From assembly GCA_014529385.2 (NCBI GenBank), contig CM043949.1:111393977-111457976 (forward strand): DNA of 64,000 nt. The letters are read 5' to 3'. This DNA is from Adiantum capillus-veneris. Its lineage: Eukaryota > Streptophyta > Polypodiopsida > Polypodiales > Pteridaceae. The position numbers and the translations under genes were made by a program. Below the pieces are notes generated by a model that worked only from the letters and a program-made list of their open reading frames with translations, made no database searches and was not told the origin of the DNA. Positions 9,369 to 20,793 of this stretch are shown here, in pieces; position 1 is the stretch's first letter; every line of letters starts with the position of its first letter.

Positions 9369-10583
9369 TAACATGGGTTAAGATAATTATCATGGGTTTC
9401 TTTAGATGTGTTCTACCTCTAAAAATTATCTCAAAGCTTTTTAGTCTACTTTACTATTTTCCCCCTTTAAGTTTTCTTTAAAAACAATGTTTTTCTACTA
9501 AAATAATTAGCTAACCTAACTATCTGTGATTAAGATAATTATCACGAGTTTCTTAAGACGTGTTTTATCTCTGAAAAATTATCTCAAAGATTTTTAGTAT
9601 AATTTGCTAATTTCTCCATTTACTTTTTCTTAAAAACAATGTAATTCCGCTTAAATACGTACAAAAATTATTCAAAAAACTAAGAGATAATTTTTCTAGA
9701 ATTTTGATAGTTTAATACAACTCTGATAAATATCTCATCTCAGTCTAAGTTTAATTAGTATAATTACCATTAATTTATGATTAAATGATTAATTTCAACC
9801 CTAATATAACATAATAATTAATTAGATTAGTACCTTAAGCTTAATCTCAATAATCAACAGACAATTAAGAATTAAGAGAGAACTTTAATCTTATTAATTG
9901 ATTGGATTAATTAAGAAAATGTTAAGTAGATCAGCATAATTCCTAATTAAAAAGGTTTAGTGCTAATTACCATGGATTAACCAACTAGAGTTTTGATCTC
10001 TAGTGATTTCTGAGTAGAGATCTCTCTAGGTGAGAGAGAAATGGCCAGGACTCCAAGTCTATTCCAAAATGTGAAGCAAGGGGTCTTATTTATAGGTTTT
10101 TGGGCACGCATAAGCTCTCGTAGGCTGAAAATGGCAGTCTCTTGCAGCTCAAGCAACCCTATATCTCAAGATGGCGCCACCTGCTGCTAATTGTGTCCCT
10201 GGAAGGTCAGTGATGACCCCTCCCATCACCTACCAGCTTTAAAATATATTTGCTATATTTTGACATATTTTTTCTTAATTGGTAAATATCTGGTGAATAT
10301 CTGGGAGGCCTTTAGTGAAGTCTATGCTTAAATGATTACTGGAACCATTCAAATTTTCTTAATAATTTAATTTACATTGAATCTCTTGGAAGGACTAACG
10401 GGGTCAGTTTTTGTCCAAATTTAAATCTGAAAATTTCTAGCCCGAGGTTTGCCGTGCTTAAAATTCCAAAAATACCATTTTTAAAATTCTTTCAAAATAG
10501 TGCTTTACCTATTTTTAAGTCCAATGCTTTCCCCTAAAACTTTGAGTTCATCCCTCTGCAGCTAGAAAGGTGGAGACCTTACA
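9369..10583 (-). repeat. 5' LTR of minus-strand family X, promoter side
   Basis: Reverse complement of the nested LTR's beginning: TATA box at 10087-10094, CTCTCTC leader element near 10021-10040, and two or three tandem-repeat units at 9369-9700. Ends CCTTACA, i.e. minus-strand TGTAAGG. Roughly half a kilobase of array present in copy B is missing at its left edge. Confidence 0.85.
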
Positions 10584-10610
10584 GTGTGTGTGTGTGTGTG
10601 TGTGTGTGTG
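10584..10610. repeat. (GT)n microsatellite, right edge of the family X insertion
   Basis: GT run immediately outside the LTR; partner of the run at 1862-1884. Confidence 0.85.
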
Positions 10611-11351
10611 TTCCAAAACATTGTGAATATTCTAAAGTTATGAGGTGGGTCGTTAAGATGTGGAGTTGGCGGACACACAATAGAGGGAGGAGGAGGAGGC
10701 ATGGGCACCAAGGAGGTGGGAGTAAAAGCCTTTGAGCTTAGGGTAAAGTCCCATTTTAGGGTAGAAAAGGATTGGAGTACGGTGTTAAGCAAGGTAAGGG
10801 GGCCTGCCTCAAAAATATACTTCTTTTGTTTTCAAAACTCCAGAGGTCAGCGAGTCAAAGCATGAAGAAAGGTTTACGTGTGAACATCATATTAGAGAAT
10901 TTGCGAATTTTCCAATTCCCACTTTCAAAACAAGCTTAAGATTTGACCACATGGCCAAATCTTAGCTAAAATTTTGAGAGCATGGCTCGGAAGAGATTTT
11001 AAAGTACTATCTTGTGAAAGGCTTTGGTCTTAAAAGGATAGTTTGATATTTGTCCATATGGCCAAATCTTCAAGACATTGGTGATTCCAAAATTAGCTCT
11101 CAAGTCTTAAACTCTCTAATATGGTGTTTGTGGTAGATAAAGCAATAAATAAATATTTTTATGCCTTTTTGTTCATTTAATTAATGATTTACAATGAAAT
11201 CATTAGCTCATGTTTTGTTAATTGGGATCATGTATTAGCTTGTTCTGCGCTTACGCGGTATGCTGAAGGGCCGTGTTTGGATAGGTAGGATTGAGAAGAT
11301 TAACACATGTACAATGACCCTATACTAATAGACTCAACACTCATCCGGAAT

Positions 11352-11473
<122 letters not shown>

Positions 11474-11897
11474 CGATTCAAGTTGCAAGATAGAAGTTGT
11501 GTAGTCAATCAACTCTTGGTTTGACAATGAGGGCTAAGTGGAAGAAAAAAAGAATGCGTACATCAAAGAGGAAATGCAAAAACATGAGGCGGAGATCCAA
11601 GTAGTAATTTTGAAGGTTCTAGCAACAATGAGGGAGCAGGGAGCATGTGTGATCTTCTATCCCTATTGAGAGTTTGAGATAGATCTCTCTCTAGTGAAGG
11701 TCCTACGAGTGCCAAGGGATTGATTGCTTCTGTTATACCCTCCCAAGAATGTGAAGTTTACTCTCCTTTTACAGTCGCCAATATGATTTTGAGTTGTCTT
11801 TCTTTTTTTCCCTTTTGATGAACGCTCTAAGGCTAACATGAAAAATTGGATCATTGAGACTTTTGATGTTTTGTGCATCTCTTGGTTCTTGTTGCTA

Positions 11898-11899
<2 letters not shown>

Positions 11900-11942
<43 letters not shown>
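11900..11942. repeat. (GA)n microsatellite, second tract
   Basis: GA run after GTTGCTAGAT. The copy B tract (56783-56836) is longer here, the opposite direction of change from the first GA tract. Confidence 0.95.
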
Positions 11943-11945
<3 letters not shown>

Positions 11946-13324
11946 ATTTTTATACATGAGACTAATTGCCCAAAAATGTGTTGTCCAAAAATGGATTCGA
12001 ATTGGGGATGGGATTTTTGTTTGAGTATGGGTTATGCAAATGATGAAGGGAATGCTCTTTGAAAATTTCTCTTATCTTTCTTGAAATTGATAAGCTATAT
12101 TTATTCTTAGCATCATTTTCATAAAATGAACCTTTTGGGACACTGCTCAAAATTGTCCCATGTTGATGGGGGATAGTTTAGAGTAGTGTCCCGGAGTTGA
12201 AGCATGAGAATAATGAAAGAATATCTAGTGGTAAATAATGTTTTTTCATTGAATTTGCAAAGCAACAATTGATATTATCATTAGTCTATTTTTATCTTTA
12301 GTATATGTTCATAGAATTACCCTTTCAGGTTTGGCACCGTCCTTACATGTCGCGCATCGACATTGGACATTTTGGATAGTGTCTCATCGGTTTGCACCTG
12401 GCACAAGATTTACATGATTTGACCACATAAAGAGATGGCATGGTCCATGTGTTAAGTCTAGCAAGAATCAAGTGTTAAAGCTTAAAGATTTTATTGAAAT
12501 GAACAAATTTCTTGATTATAACTACATAGATTAGGTATATGTAGTAAAATTTTTGTTGGGTATTACTCTTCAACACAAAGACGAGCATGATAGAGTTTTG
12601 TGTATGATCATTGATGCCACAAAGGTATAAAAATTGCTTTGTTTTGACAAGTCTTTAAAGGATGAACTTGTAAGTGCAATACTAAACCAAGTGTGTTATT
12701 TGGTGAATCCATATTTCTTGGCACATGTTAAATTGTTTTTAATACATTTTCATGGCATGAACACACATGCTGTGGTTACTTCTTACTTAAGATATGAGGT
12801 CAATTGCTCAAATATTTGTGCGACCGACCATGAAGATTATCTTTGAGCACTACCAGAGACTGTTCAAAAACGTATTGATACTCTTTGAAAAAAAAGAACA
12901 AAAGGGGAAGAGCCTTGGAATCCTCTTACATGGAGATATCTTGCTCGTCGATGGAACACAATACATTGGCAGATTTTGGATGGCTTGTTGATTTGGGATC
13001 TACTGCATGTATAATTATTATCTATACTAAGACAACTTAAAATGTTGTTTCTTTGTTTACTTTTATTTAAAATCTTTTCTATATGGTAGGTGATATTCTT
13101 CATTAGAAACATCTAACATGATTGTTCTATTTAGTATGGCGCTTGATTCACACCTTGTAATTTTTAGTCTCAAAAATGTACATTTGTAAGGCCCCCGTTA
13201 TGAGGAGAAGCCATCGTGCGTGAGAAAAATCACTCCTCAAAAAATAAAAAAATTCATGCCCGATCAACAGCTTTGCTGGAGACCCAAAATTTTGCCAAAA
13301 TATTCCTTTCTTGTTGGAATATTT

Positions 13325-13512
13325 TGGCCAGACGGTGGCCAAAAAGTGATCAAAAAATGGCCAGTCCATTGTCAACCGACCAATCGATTGTTGCAATATT
13401 GTGGCTGAACGTTGGCTGAAAAGTGATCGAAAAATGGCCAGTCAGTTGGCCGATGGTCAATGGCTGGTGGTTGAAAGTCTTTGGCCGATAGCGGAAGTCT
13501 TTGGCCGATAGT
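13325..13512. repeat. Degenerate TGGCC-rich repeats
   Basis: AAAAAGTGATCAAAAAATGG and its variant recur about 79 bases apart, followed by two copies of AAGTCTTTGGCCGATAG. Copy B has an additional GGACGGTGGCCA unit at 58226-58250. No function visible. Confidence 0.7.
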
Positions 13513-13868
13513 AGAATTCAATGACATTTAATGGCCTAGTAACTTGTGTGTAGCGGAAAATAGCATAAACATAGTGAGCATTTCATTAAAATAGATTTCT
13601 AATGAGCATAGCAAGAGTGCTTGGATAGAGAGAGCAACAAAAAGCATAACACCTAGTTAGATAGGCATGAACAATACTTCAAAAGAGAGAGAAATTTATC
13701 TATTGACAACAGTTAAGAACCGGATTTACATGGAGCTTGTCCCCCCTCCGAAAGGTTTTGTATTATAGGTTTCCCCCATCAAGGGAGACATTTTACAATA
13801 CAATACTTTGTGTTCCTTCAATAACTTGCTGGTGCAATGAAGATGTAACCTTCAAGAACCATGCACAC

Positions 13869-13880
13869 ACTTTATAAAAC
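13869..13880 (-). promoter_or_regulatory. Candidate TATA box in the chromovirus LTR
   Basis: Minus-strand reading TTTTATAAAGTG. It lies downstream (in element orientation) of the CCAAT cluster and upstream of the LTR end, as expected for a U3/R boundary. The motif recurs in the LTRs at 20794-22402 and 58447-59864. Confidence 0.45.
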
Positions 13881-14304
13881 ACAACATTAACTCCCTCACG
13901 GTCTCAGACCCAAGAACTCACACACCTTTGAAGATGGTGAGAGCTAGCCGGGTATGAGAGTAGATTGAGAGGAAGGAATAGTGTTATGAGAAAGAAGTAT
14001 ATCTCCTCACATAATCACTCATAATGTTTAGCATAGCTTAGTATTTAGCATGGTAGAGGAGATGAGCATGCATTGGAGCTTGGCTCTTGGTTGGATTTGC
14101 ATCACAGCGGCCAACAGTTGTTGGTGTAGGTCTCCCTTCTCACAAGCTTGGAGTAGATGATGAGCTTTCCATTAAATCTTGATAAGGAGAGAGAGTCTTC
14201 TTTGATTCACACATGATATTGTGTGAGTGTGTGTGATAATGCCTTGTCAAATTCAGCCCCTTCTCTCTCTTGGTCGACCCCTCTTGCATTTTACTCATGC
14301 TGGC

Positions 14305-14595
14305 ACCCCATTGGACCCTGCAAAGCTTAGCCAAGCATAAGTGATAGCCTTTTGAAATGTGTCCCCCTTTCCCCTTTTGTGAGAGCTTTAGGTATTTAAT
14401 GAATGAAATTAAACTCTCATTGGACCCCTTTGTCTTCTGGCCAATAGGAATCGGGTAAGCCATTGGGCTGCTAAATGCTCATTAGACCCCTTGGGAGACT
14501 ATCCAATAGTCTTCTAGAGAGCTTAATTCCTATTGGTTCTTTTATCAAGTGTTTTAAAATGAATTCTCATTGGTCCACCTCTATGACCATCCAAT
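14305..14595 (-). promoter_or_regulatory. Dense CCAAT-box cluster in the chromovirus U3
   Basis: Eight CCAAT or ATTGG pentamers in about 290 bases, many in the context CCAATAGG or CATTGGACC, spaced roughly 20-100 bases. CCAAT is the NF-Y recognition core. The cluster is kept in all LTRs of the family except where copy B has a deletion, and is densest at 63010-63340. Regulatory role is inference. Confidence 0.5.
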
Positions 14596-15309
14596 AGGAT
14601 TTGAATGCACCTTGGGGGCAACAGGGCTAGGGAGCTGACATGTGTCCCCTATTCCCTTTGTGTAAAGGGAGCCTGTGTGTGTGTGTTTCTCTCTCATCCC
14701 CTACTAAAAGGGCTTGACCCCTCCCATCTAGGGATTTTCGAAGACTTTTAGGTATTCCAAAGGCATCCAATTTCCCTAAGGTTTGACCATTGGACTTTTT
14801 ATTGAATTTTGGAACCTTAGAATTTGGAAGTCTTAATGGGCTGAACCTTAGGGTCTTTGAAGCCCATTGATGCACCTTGCTCTTTTGTGAATGGACACCT
14901 CTTTGGATCCCTATTTTCCCCTCTCCCCTGGTACTTTCCCATATTAAATGATCAATTTAACATGAGAAAATCATTTAGGATAATTAGATTTTAGTTATTA
15001 TGACATTATCTCTCTATTGAAATCATAGTCTTCCTTGACTATAGGGTAGAGAAGATAAAGACTGTTCATTAGTCCTTTTTTGAGCGGGCAGAGGATCCCT
15101 ATCTCACCCTATATCATCGTTCTAGAATGGATGACTAATCCATTTGGAGCTTGAGAGCCTAAGCTGCCGCAAGCATGTCTGCGCATTAGTTCTATCAATC
15201 CTCCATACTAGAGTGACAAGCTCTACTTGGTGTTTGGAATTTGTCATCTCCGCAAACTTGATTCTAAGCATTGTAAGCATTGACAAGGTTTAGGTTATCC
15301 TTTAATTGT

Positions 15310-15560
15310 ATGCCTTACATCCATCTAGCATCTCCAAAAAAATAATTTTTAAACTTAATAAGATACCGTCGGATAATCTTGCCGTCTCTCAATACCTTGT
15401 CTTCATGTCAGAAAATGGGTCAGCCTGCAACACCTCTTCTTGGTCCTCGATCTCCGGTGGGTCTTCAATAGTTGGTTTTTGAGGTGGCTCTAATTTGTAA
15501 GGATTTAGTAGACTCACATGAAAAGCATTGTGTATGAGTCAATGATTGGGCAACTTGAGT
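15310..15560 (-). pseudogene. pol: Integrase C-terminal tail with chromodomain-like segment
   Basis: Minus-strand translation shows NAFHVSLLNPYKLEPP, the usual gypsy end-of-integrase segment, then an acidic linker, then a segment with KVLRDGKIIRRYLIKFKNY and an aromatic GDARWM motif. This resembles the plant chromovirus chromodomain, which steers integration to marked chromatin. It is a fossil with breaks. The assignment rests on motif resemblance only. Confidence 0.65.
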
Positions 15561-15712
15561 TGATAGGCCATGTCATTGATTGGCCTAAGAATCTGGAAGG
15601 GACCATAGTACCTTTTTGCTAACTTAGCATAGTACTTTTGGTGTCCCGTAGGATTCTTGTCCGTCGTGTGACTTAATTGAGCCTTGGGAAATTTAAGCAA
15701 GACCCAATCATT

Positions 15713-16057
15713 TTATTTAAAGGCTTGGGCTCTTCTGTGCTTATCACCAGAAACCTTTTGTCTTTGCTGTGAGATAGATTGGAAAGATTTTTGTAGGTCT
15801 CGGCTATCCTCATATGCAGCGAAGATCTTCCCGTGTACCTTAAGTAGCAAGGGACTTTTTGATCTTCCCTCAATTACCTCGAAAGGTTCTTTTTTCGTGG
15901 AGGTATGTACAGTATTATTGTAGGCATACTCCACTAAAGGTACGTACTTCTCCCATTGGGACCTTTCATCTACTTCCGTTACGTAGGCTTTTAGTAGATC
16001 AAGAATAGTTAGGTTAGCTATTTCACTTTGGCCATCTGTTTGCGGGTGATAGGCCAA
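15713..16057 (-). pseudogene. pol: Integrase core end and C-terminal domain
   Basis: Starts at MAYHPQTDGQSE, the conserved gypsy integrase segment bearing the catalytic-core tail, then VEYAYNNTVH and a basic region KSFQSISQQRQK. Integrase inserts element cDNA into the host genome. Part of the chromovirus; it overlaps the internal duplication at 15930-16661. Fossil. Confidence 0.88.
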
Positions 16058-16661
16058 AGAGAAGTTTATCCTTGTCCCTAAATTCTCAAAGAGACCCTTC
16101 TAGAAATTATTGGTCATTCTAGGATCTCTATCCGACACTATGGACATCGCCAAGCCATGGTACTTGAAGATTTGTGATAAGAAGAGGGTTGCCATTTGAT
16201 GGGCTTTGATAGTCTTTTTGACAGGTATAAAATGACTTGTTTGCTAAACGTGTCTACTATCATCCATATTCCCGTATTCCCATGGATAGACCGCGTACTC
16301 CACTAAAGGTAAGTACTTCTCCCATTGGGACCTTTCATCTACTTCCGTTACATAGGCTTTTAGTAGATCAAGAATAGTTAGGTTAGCTATTTCACTTTGG
16401 CCATCTATTTGCGGGTGATAGGCCAAAGAGAAGTTAGCCTTGTCCCTAAATTCTCAAAGAGACCCTTCTAGAAATTATTGGTCATTCTAGGATCTCTATC
16501 CGACACTATGGACATCGGCAAGCCATGGTACTTGAAGATTTGTGATAAGAAGAGGGTTGCCATTTGATGGGCTTTGATAGTCTTTTTGACAGGTATAAAA
16601 TGACTTGTTTGTTGAACCTGTCTACTATCATCCATATTCCCGTATTCCCATGGATAGACTT
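15930..16661 (-). repeat. 366-bp tandem duplication inside integrase
   Basis: ACTCCACTAAAGGTA...CATGGATAGAC occurs twice in succession (15930-16295 and 16296-16661), an offset of 366 bases, i.e. 122 codons. The second integrase piece starts at 16426. The same doubling is in copy B (60897-61620), so it predates the large duplication. Confidence 0.88.
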
Positions 16662-16680
16662 AGGCAATCCAAAGATAAAA

Positions 16681-17561
16681 TCATGGATATTCTCTCCCAT
16701 GGTGAAGTAATCCAGGTTCCTTCCCTCTATCAAACTTTTTATTTTGACATACCAGACATTTAGAAACATACTCTTGTATGTTTGCTTTCATGGCAGGCCA
16801 ATATAAATATATTTCAATCCCTTTTAGGGTAGACTGAATCCCTCTATGCCCCACATAGGGAGGAGCATGAGATTCATACATTACTTTCTCATGTAGTGAG
16901 TTAGTAACACATAGTCTATTTCCATAGAGAAGATAACCACCTTGTAAAGTAGATGGTTCCTCTTTCTTCCCTAGTGCAAGGGCTGAAATCACATCTCTAA
17001 AATCGGGATCAATAGAGTACTCATCTATCATAGAAGATAGATCATTGTGAGTTTCTATGGAAACCACATTCACTCTCAGCCATTTTGAGAGTGCATCGGC
17101 TACTTGATTATGCTTGCCAGCAATGTGAGCAATATGAAAATGAAATTGCAAAAGAAAATTTTCCCACCTCATTTGTTTGTCAGAGAGCTTGGTCTGCATC
17201 ATGAAGTACTTAAGGCTTTGGTGATCCATCCGTAGAATGAAAGGAGTCCCCAATAAATAGTGCTTTCATGAGTCTAAGGCATGTAGAACTGCGAGGAGTT
17301 TCTTTTCAGATATGCCTAGAGCTTGCTCAACAGGGTCGAGTCTTTGACTTTTGTAGGCTATGGCATGCCCTTCTTGGAGAAAAACAGCTCCAAGGCAATC
17401 ACCACAAGCATCACATTGGACCTCAAATGGCTTTGAGAGATCCAACAGTGTAAGAACAAGTTGAGAGATAAGCTTTTCTTTAAGCTTTTAGAAAGCATTG
17501 TTCTCCTTGGTAGACCATGTATACCTAACATTTTTCTTGTTAGGTCATGTAATGGTCCCAT
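16681..17561 (-). pseudogene. pol: RNase H and integrase zinc-binding domain
   Basis: 17253-16681 reads FILRMDHQSLKYFM and IAHIAGKHNQVADALSK, the end of gypsy RNase H, then an HHCC finger with H-GHRGIQSTL and CLVCQN, the integrase N-terminal zinc-binding domain. The preceding 17561-17358 frame holds the RT/RNase H connection. RNase H removes RNA template during reverse transcription. Fossil. Confidence 0.88.
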
Positions 17562-17714
17562 GATTTGTGAGAACTTTTCTATTGGAAGTGTCTATAGTAT
17601 ACACATATACCTATAAAGCTTCTTAGTTCATGAAGTTCCTTGGATTAGGACATCCTTTTATTAAATCTAGCTTTGATGGATCCATTTGGATGCCATCTTG
17701 AGAGATAATGTGAC

Positions 17715-18260
17715 CTAAATATTGAATCTCTTGTAAAAAAACTCACTTTTCTTTTGGTTAATATAAAGCTTATTCTCTCGTAAGACTTGAAATATTACCT
17801 GGAGGTGTTGCTTGTGCTGGTCTAATGAATTAGAGTAGATGATAATGTCATCAAAGAACACTCCAGTAAAGGTTCGGTGAGGCCTGAATAGCTTCTCCAT
17901 CAAGTGGTTAAATGTGTCTAGTGCATTGGTCAAGCCAAAAGGAATGACAATGTATTTGTAAAGACCAAACATAGTACAAAATGCGGTCTTTACAATGTCT
18001 TGATCAACTATCCTTATTTGATGGTAGCCACTTTTTAGGTCAATTCTACTGAAGTAGGGCAACCCTTGTAGCTTATCAAATAGGTCTTCTACCCGTGAAA
18101 CGGGAAACCTATTTTTGATAATGATCCTATTTAGTGCTCTATAGTGGACACACATACGGTATGTGCCATCTTTCTTTTGCACTAATAATACGGGTGAGCA
18201 AAATGGAGATGAGCTAGGCCTAACCATGACCTTCTCTACTAACTCATGCACTTGCTGCAT
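17715..18260 (-). pseudogene. pol: Reverse transcriptase domain
   Basis: Recognisable RT blocks in order: SPFCSPVLLVQKKDGTYRMC, RIDLKSGYHQIRI, TAFCTMFGLYKYIVIPFGLT, the catalytic FFDDIIIYS block and QKKSEFF. This is the gypsy pol polymerase that copies element RNA into DNA. Its neighbours on both sides are protease and RNase H, in gypsy order. Fossil; only a single uninterrupted stretch of the domain is given here. Confidence 0.92.
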
Positions 18261-18353
18261 AATCTCCTCTTGTTGAGCTTGAGAAACTCTATAAGGAGGT
18301 TTATTAGGCGGTGAGCTTCCTAGAAGAAGTTCAATTGCATGGTCATCATTTCC

Positions 18354-19397
18354 TCATTTAGGAGGTAGTTCACAAGGGATGTTGTCAATAAAAACATCTT
18401 GAAATCCCTTGAGAAAATTGGATAACTCTAATTCCTTGTGATTATTTATATTTTCTTTTGCTAAAGCATTAGGTTCATTTTGAGAATCTTTAACAAAAAT
18501 CATGTACACAGAAATAGAGCTCTTTATTGACTTATTGAAAGCTTGCGCATGTATAATGGGTATGGTGTTACCCAACTCTTTGGCATCTATGTGCATATCT
18601 TTTTCCGTGAACCTAAAGTAGATTTTACCTTTAGGGAATTTAACATTGGCAGCCATGCGATCAAACCATGGTGCCACTAGGATTACATCCTCATGCTTGA
18701 GAGGAGATATAAAGAAGTCCTCTTTGTCCACATAGCTTTGGAAATGGAGGCTCAATTTCCCAAGTAAGGGAGTGACTGAAGCTTCTTGCCCCTTGAAAGC
18801 ACCATCGGCGAGTAGGACATCTCCCATCTCATAGGCTTGGATGCTTAGCTTGGTGGCCAACTCTGTGGATATGAAATTGTGAGTAGAACCAGGGTCAAAG
18901 AGAATAAAAGCATCATGTTCTCTTACCTTCCCCCAAGCATGATATAAAGGAGATCCTTCATGGTGAGCTTCCTCTTCTTGGATTTTGACCAAGGTAGGTC
19001 TAGGAGGCTCATTTTGTGTATTCTTGTGTGGGCAAGCATGGTAAGCATGCCCTTGCTCCCCGCACTTGAAACAACGGTTATCTTTACGATAACGCTCAAG
19101 ATCTTTAGGAGAGAGTTTATTTTTTCCTTTATATACTCCCAAGCTCCTTAGCTTTGTTGTTTTTGGCGTTGCCTTTAGGAGACTCTTGGAAATTGTCCTT
19201 CCCCTTAGGCTCATTGTTACGTTCCTTGTTCTCTGTGGGCTTAATATTTCTCTTAGCCTATGTTTGGAACTTGATTTGTGAAGCCACCTTGGTATGGTGT
19301 ATGACCGCAGATATGGTGCGTGGCCTTTGGGAGTTGACATCGCCATATCTTTAGTTAAGCCTGCACAAAATTGTTGCTTTTGCTCTCTAAAATCCAT
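18354..19397 (-). pseudogene. gag end, zinc knuckle and aspartic protease
   Basis: A 347-residue open stretch. Near residue 108 is CFKCGEQGHAYHACPH, a CCHC knuckle. Near residues 162-178 is ILFDPGSTHNFIS, occupying the retropepsin active-site position, followed by LHFQSYVDKEDFFISPL and a typical protease end. It links gag to RT. Fossil element piece. Confidence 0.85.
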
Positions 19398-20430
19398 CTT
19401 TCTGAAGACAGTGGCTTTGAGATGTAAGTCTCAAAACGTGTCTACATATTTATGATTCATAAGGAGAGAGCTTCCACCATTGTCTGGTAGACTTTTGAAA
19501 ATGCATAGCTACATGGTGTAGCTTAGAGGACTCCATGAATCCCTTATCTCCAAACACCACATCAAATTGTTAGATGAAAGCCAAGACTTTGTCCGTAGCA
19601 CCAAAGGTGCCATCGTAGGTAAGGAAAGAGATGTTCTTTCTTCCCTCTTTGAACTTCTTGAGCTTGTACAACCTCTTCCACGTGGCATAGGATTTCCTAT
19701 GGCCTCTTCTTTTTGGTGGTTCAAAAGTTGCACCATCACTTTCTTCAAAAGATGAAAAATTTGAGGAAGATGGAGCAGAGGGTGACCTCTTATTGCCTTT
19801 TTCTTGCCTTGTTCCTCCTTGTCTGCACCATCACTTTCTTCATAAGAAGAAGAGTATGGAGAAGAGGGTGACCACTTTTTCACCTTTTTCTTCTCTTTTT
19901 TTCTGTCATCCCTCTTTGAATTATGGTGTGGAGAAGTGTGCAATGGTCTTCTCCGTTTAGGAGGTGATGGAGAGCGTTTTGCCCACTGTCTTCGTGGAGC
20001 CATCTCCGCCAAGGTGGCAGGAGACTCACTTATTTCTTGTTCTATTGGTGGGGGCTCTTGAGTTCTCCCTTGGGAAGGAGATGAGTCATCAAGAATTAAA
20101 TTTTTGAGCCCTTTGTATGGACCCTTGTCTTCTTCCCGAATCGGAGAGAGGCCTCTTTTGGAAGTCTCACAAGGAGGCTTCCTCGGTACTCTCTCTTCTT
20201 AGTGGGGAGTTTGGAGAATCCATGAGCACGAAGCTACCGTTGCACTTCACTTTGGAGGGATGGATTGCCCATGGCTTGTTGTATCCTAGAAACAAGGTAG
20301 TTAACAAGCATAGGGGCATCATTAGTAGCTTGCTCATTAGGTAAATCAAAGCTATCAATATTAATTTCACTTTCTTTACTATTGTCAACCATTCTAACAA
20401 TTTTTTAGGTGTACTTTGACACTTCAACCC
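19398..20430 (-). pseudogene. gag: Chromovirus gag N-terminal region
   Basis: Between the primer-binding site and the protease ORF. The largest frame, 20012-19509, is lysine/serine-rich (KRSPSPPKRRRPLHTSPHHN), a charged gag linker. The 20427-20167 frame gives the first part of the polyprotein region. I see no clear capsid signature. Fossil. Confidence 0.6.
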
Positions 20431-20774
20431 CTAGTTGCTACTCCTCTTTACCCCTTTAGAAAATCACTCAAGCTCCTATACGTGTGGCTGAAATATCATT
20501 AATTGCAAGGAAAAGAAGAGAGGGTCTTTCAACACCAAAACAGTACCGACTCCTATCAAGCTTCTAATAGCTTAATAGTGGTTAAGCAGTAGGCAAGCTT
20601 AGTAGGACTCCACTATTAAGACCATAGCTCTCGACGGTGATGCCCCATTATCTGCACGAAGCAGGCGCACTACAAGGCTAAAAAATCCCTATTCTACTTA
20701 CTCAATTGAAATTCATAATACTAACCATTTATAGCTAGCTTGAGGACCTCCCTTCTTGAGCAAGAAAAGAGAAA
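20431..20774. other. Chromovirus untranslated leader
   Basis: Between primer-binding site and gag on the minus strand. No ORF or repeat seen. Confidence 0.6.
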
Positions 20775-20793
20775 CCTTGTGCTTTGATACCAA
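20775..20793 (-). other. Chromovirus primer-binding site
   Basis: Minus-strand TTGGTATCAAAGCACAAGG directly inside the LTR end. One base differs from the common initiator-Met-type core TGGTATCAGAGC. Confidence 0.85.

Larger units (their letters stand above)
1885..10583 (-). mobile_element. Family X LTR retrotransposon, minus strand (copy A), with a nested family X LTR
   Basis: In minus-strand order: 5' LTR from 10583 down to 4298 (interrupted by a plus-strand family X LTR at 5649-9368), primer-binding site at 4284-4295, a gag-only interior, and the inner part of a 3' LTR ending at 1885. No protease, RT or integrase is present. The interior passes from the gag C-terminus straight into the middle of the 3' LTR, so the 3' end is reduced. 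It is a fossil with several breaks. gag is of Ty3/gypsy type. The same insertion exists in copy B (38779-55512), so it is older than the duplication. Confidence 0.85.
13522..15005 (-). repeat. 3' LTR of chromovirus, copy A
   Basis: Matches 20794-22402, 58447-59864 and 62223-63879. Plus reading starts at ACATTTAATGGCCTAGTAAC and ends TTAGTTATTATGACA. Carries a short GT run (14673-14686) and a cluster of CCAAT motifs. A few bases of the outer end are lost compared with the other LTRs. Confidence 0.92.
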
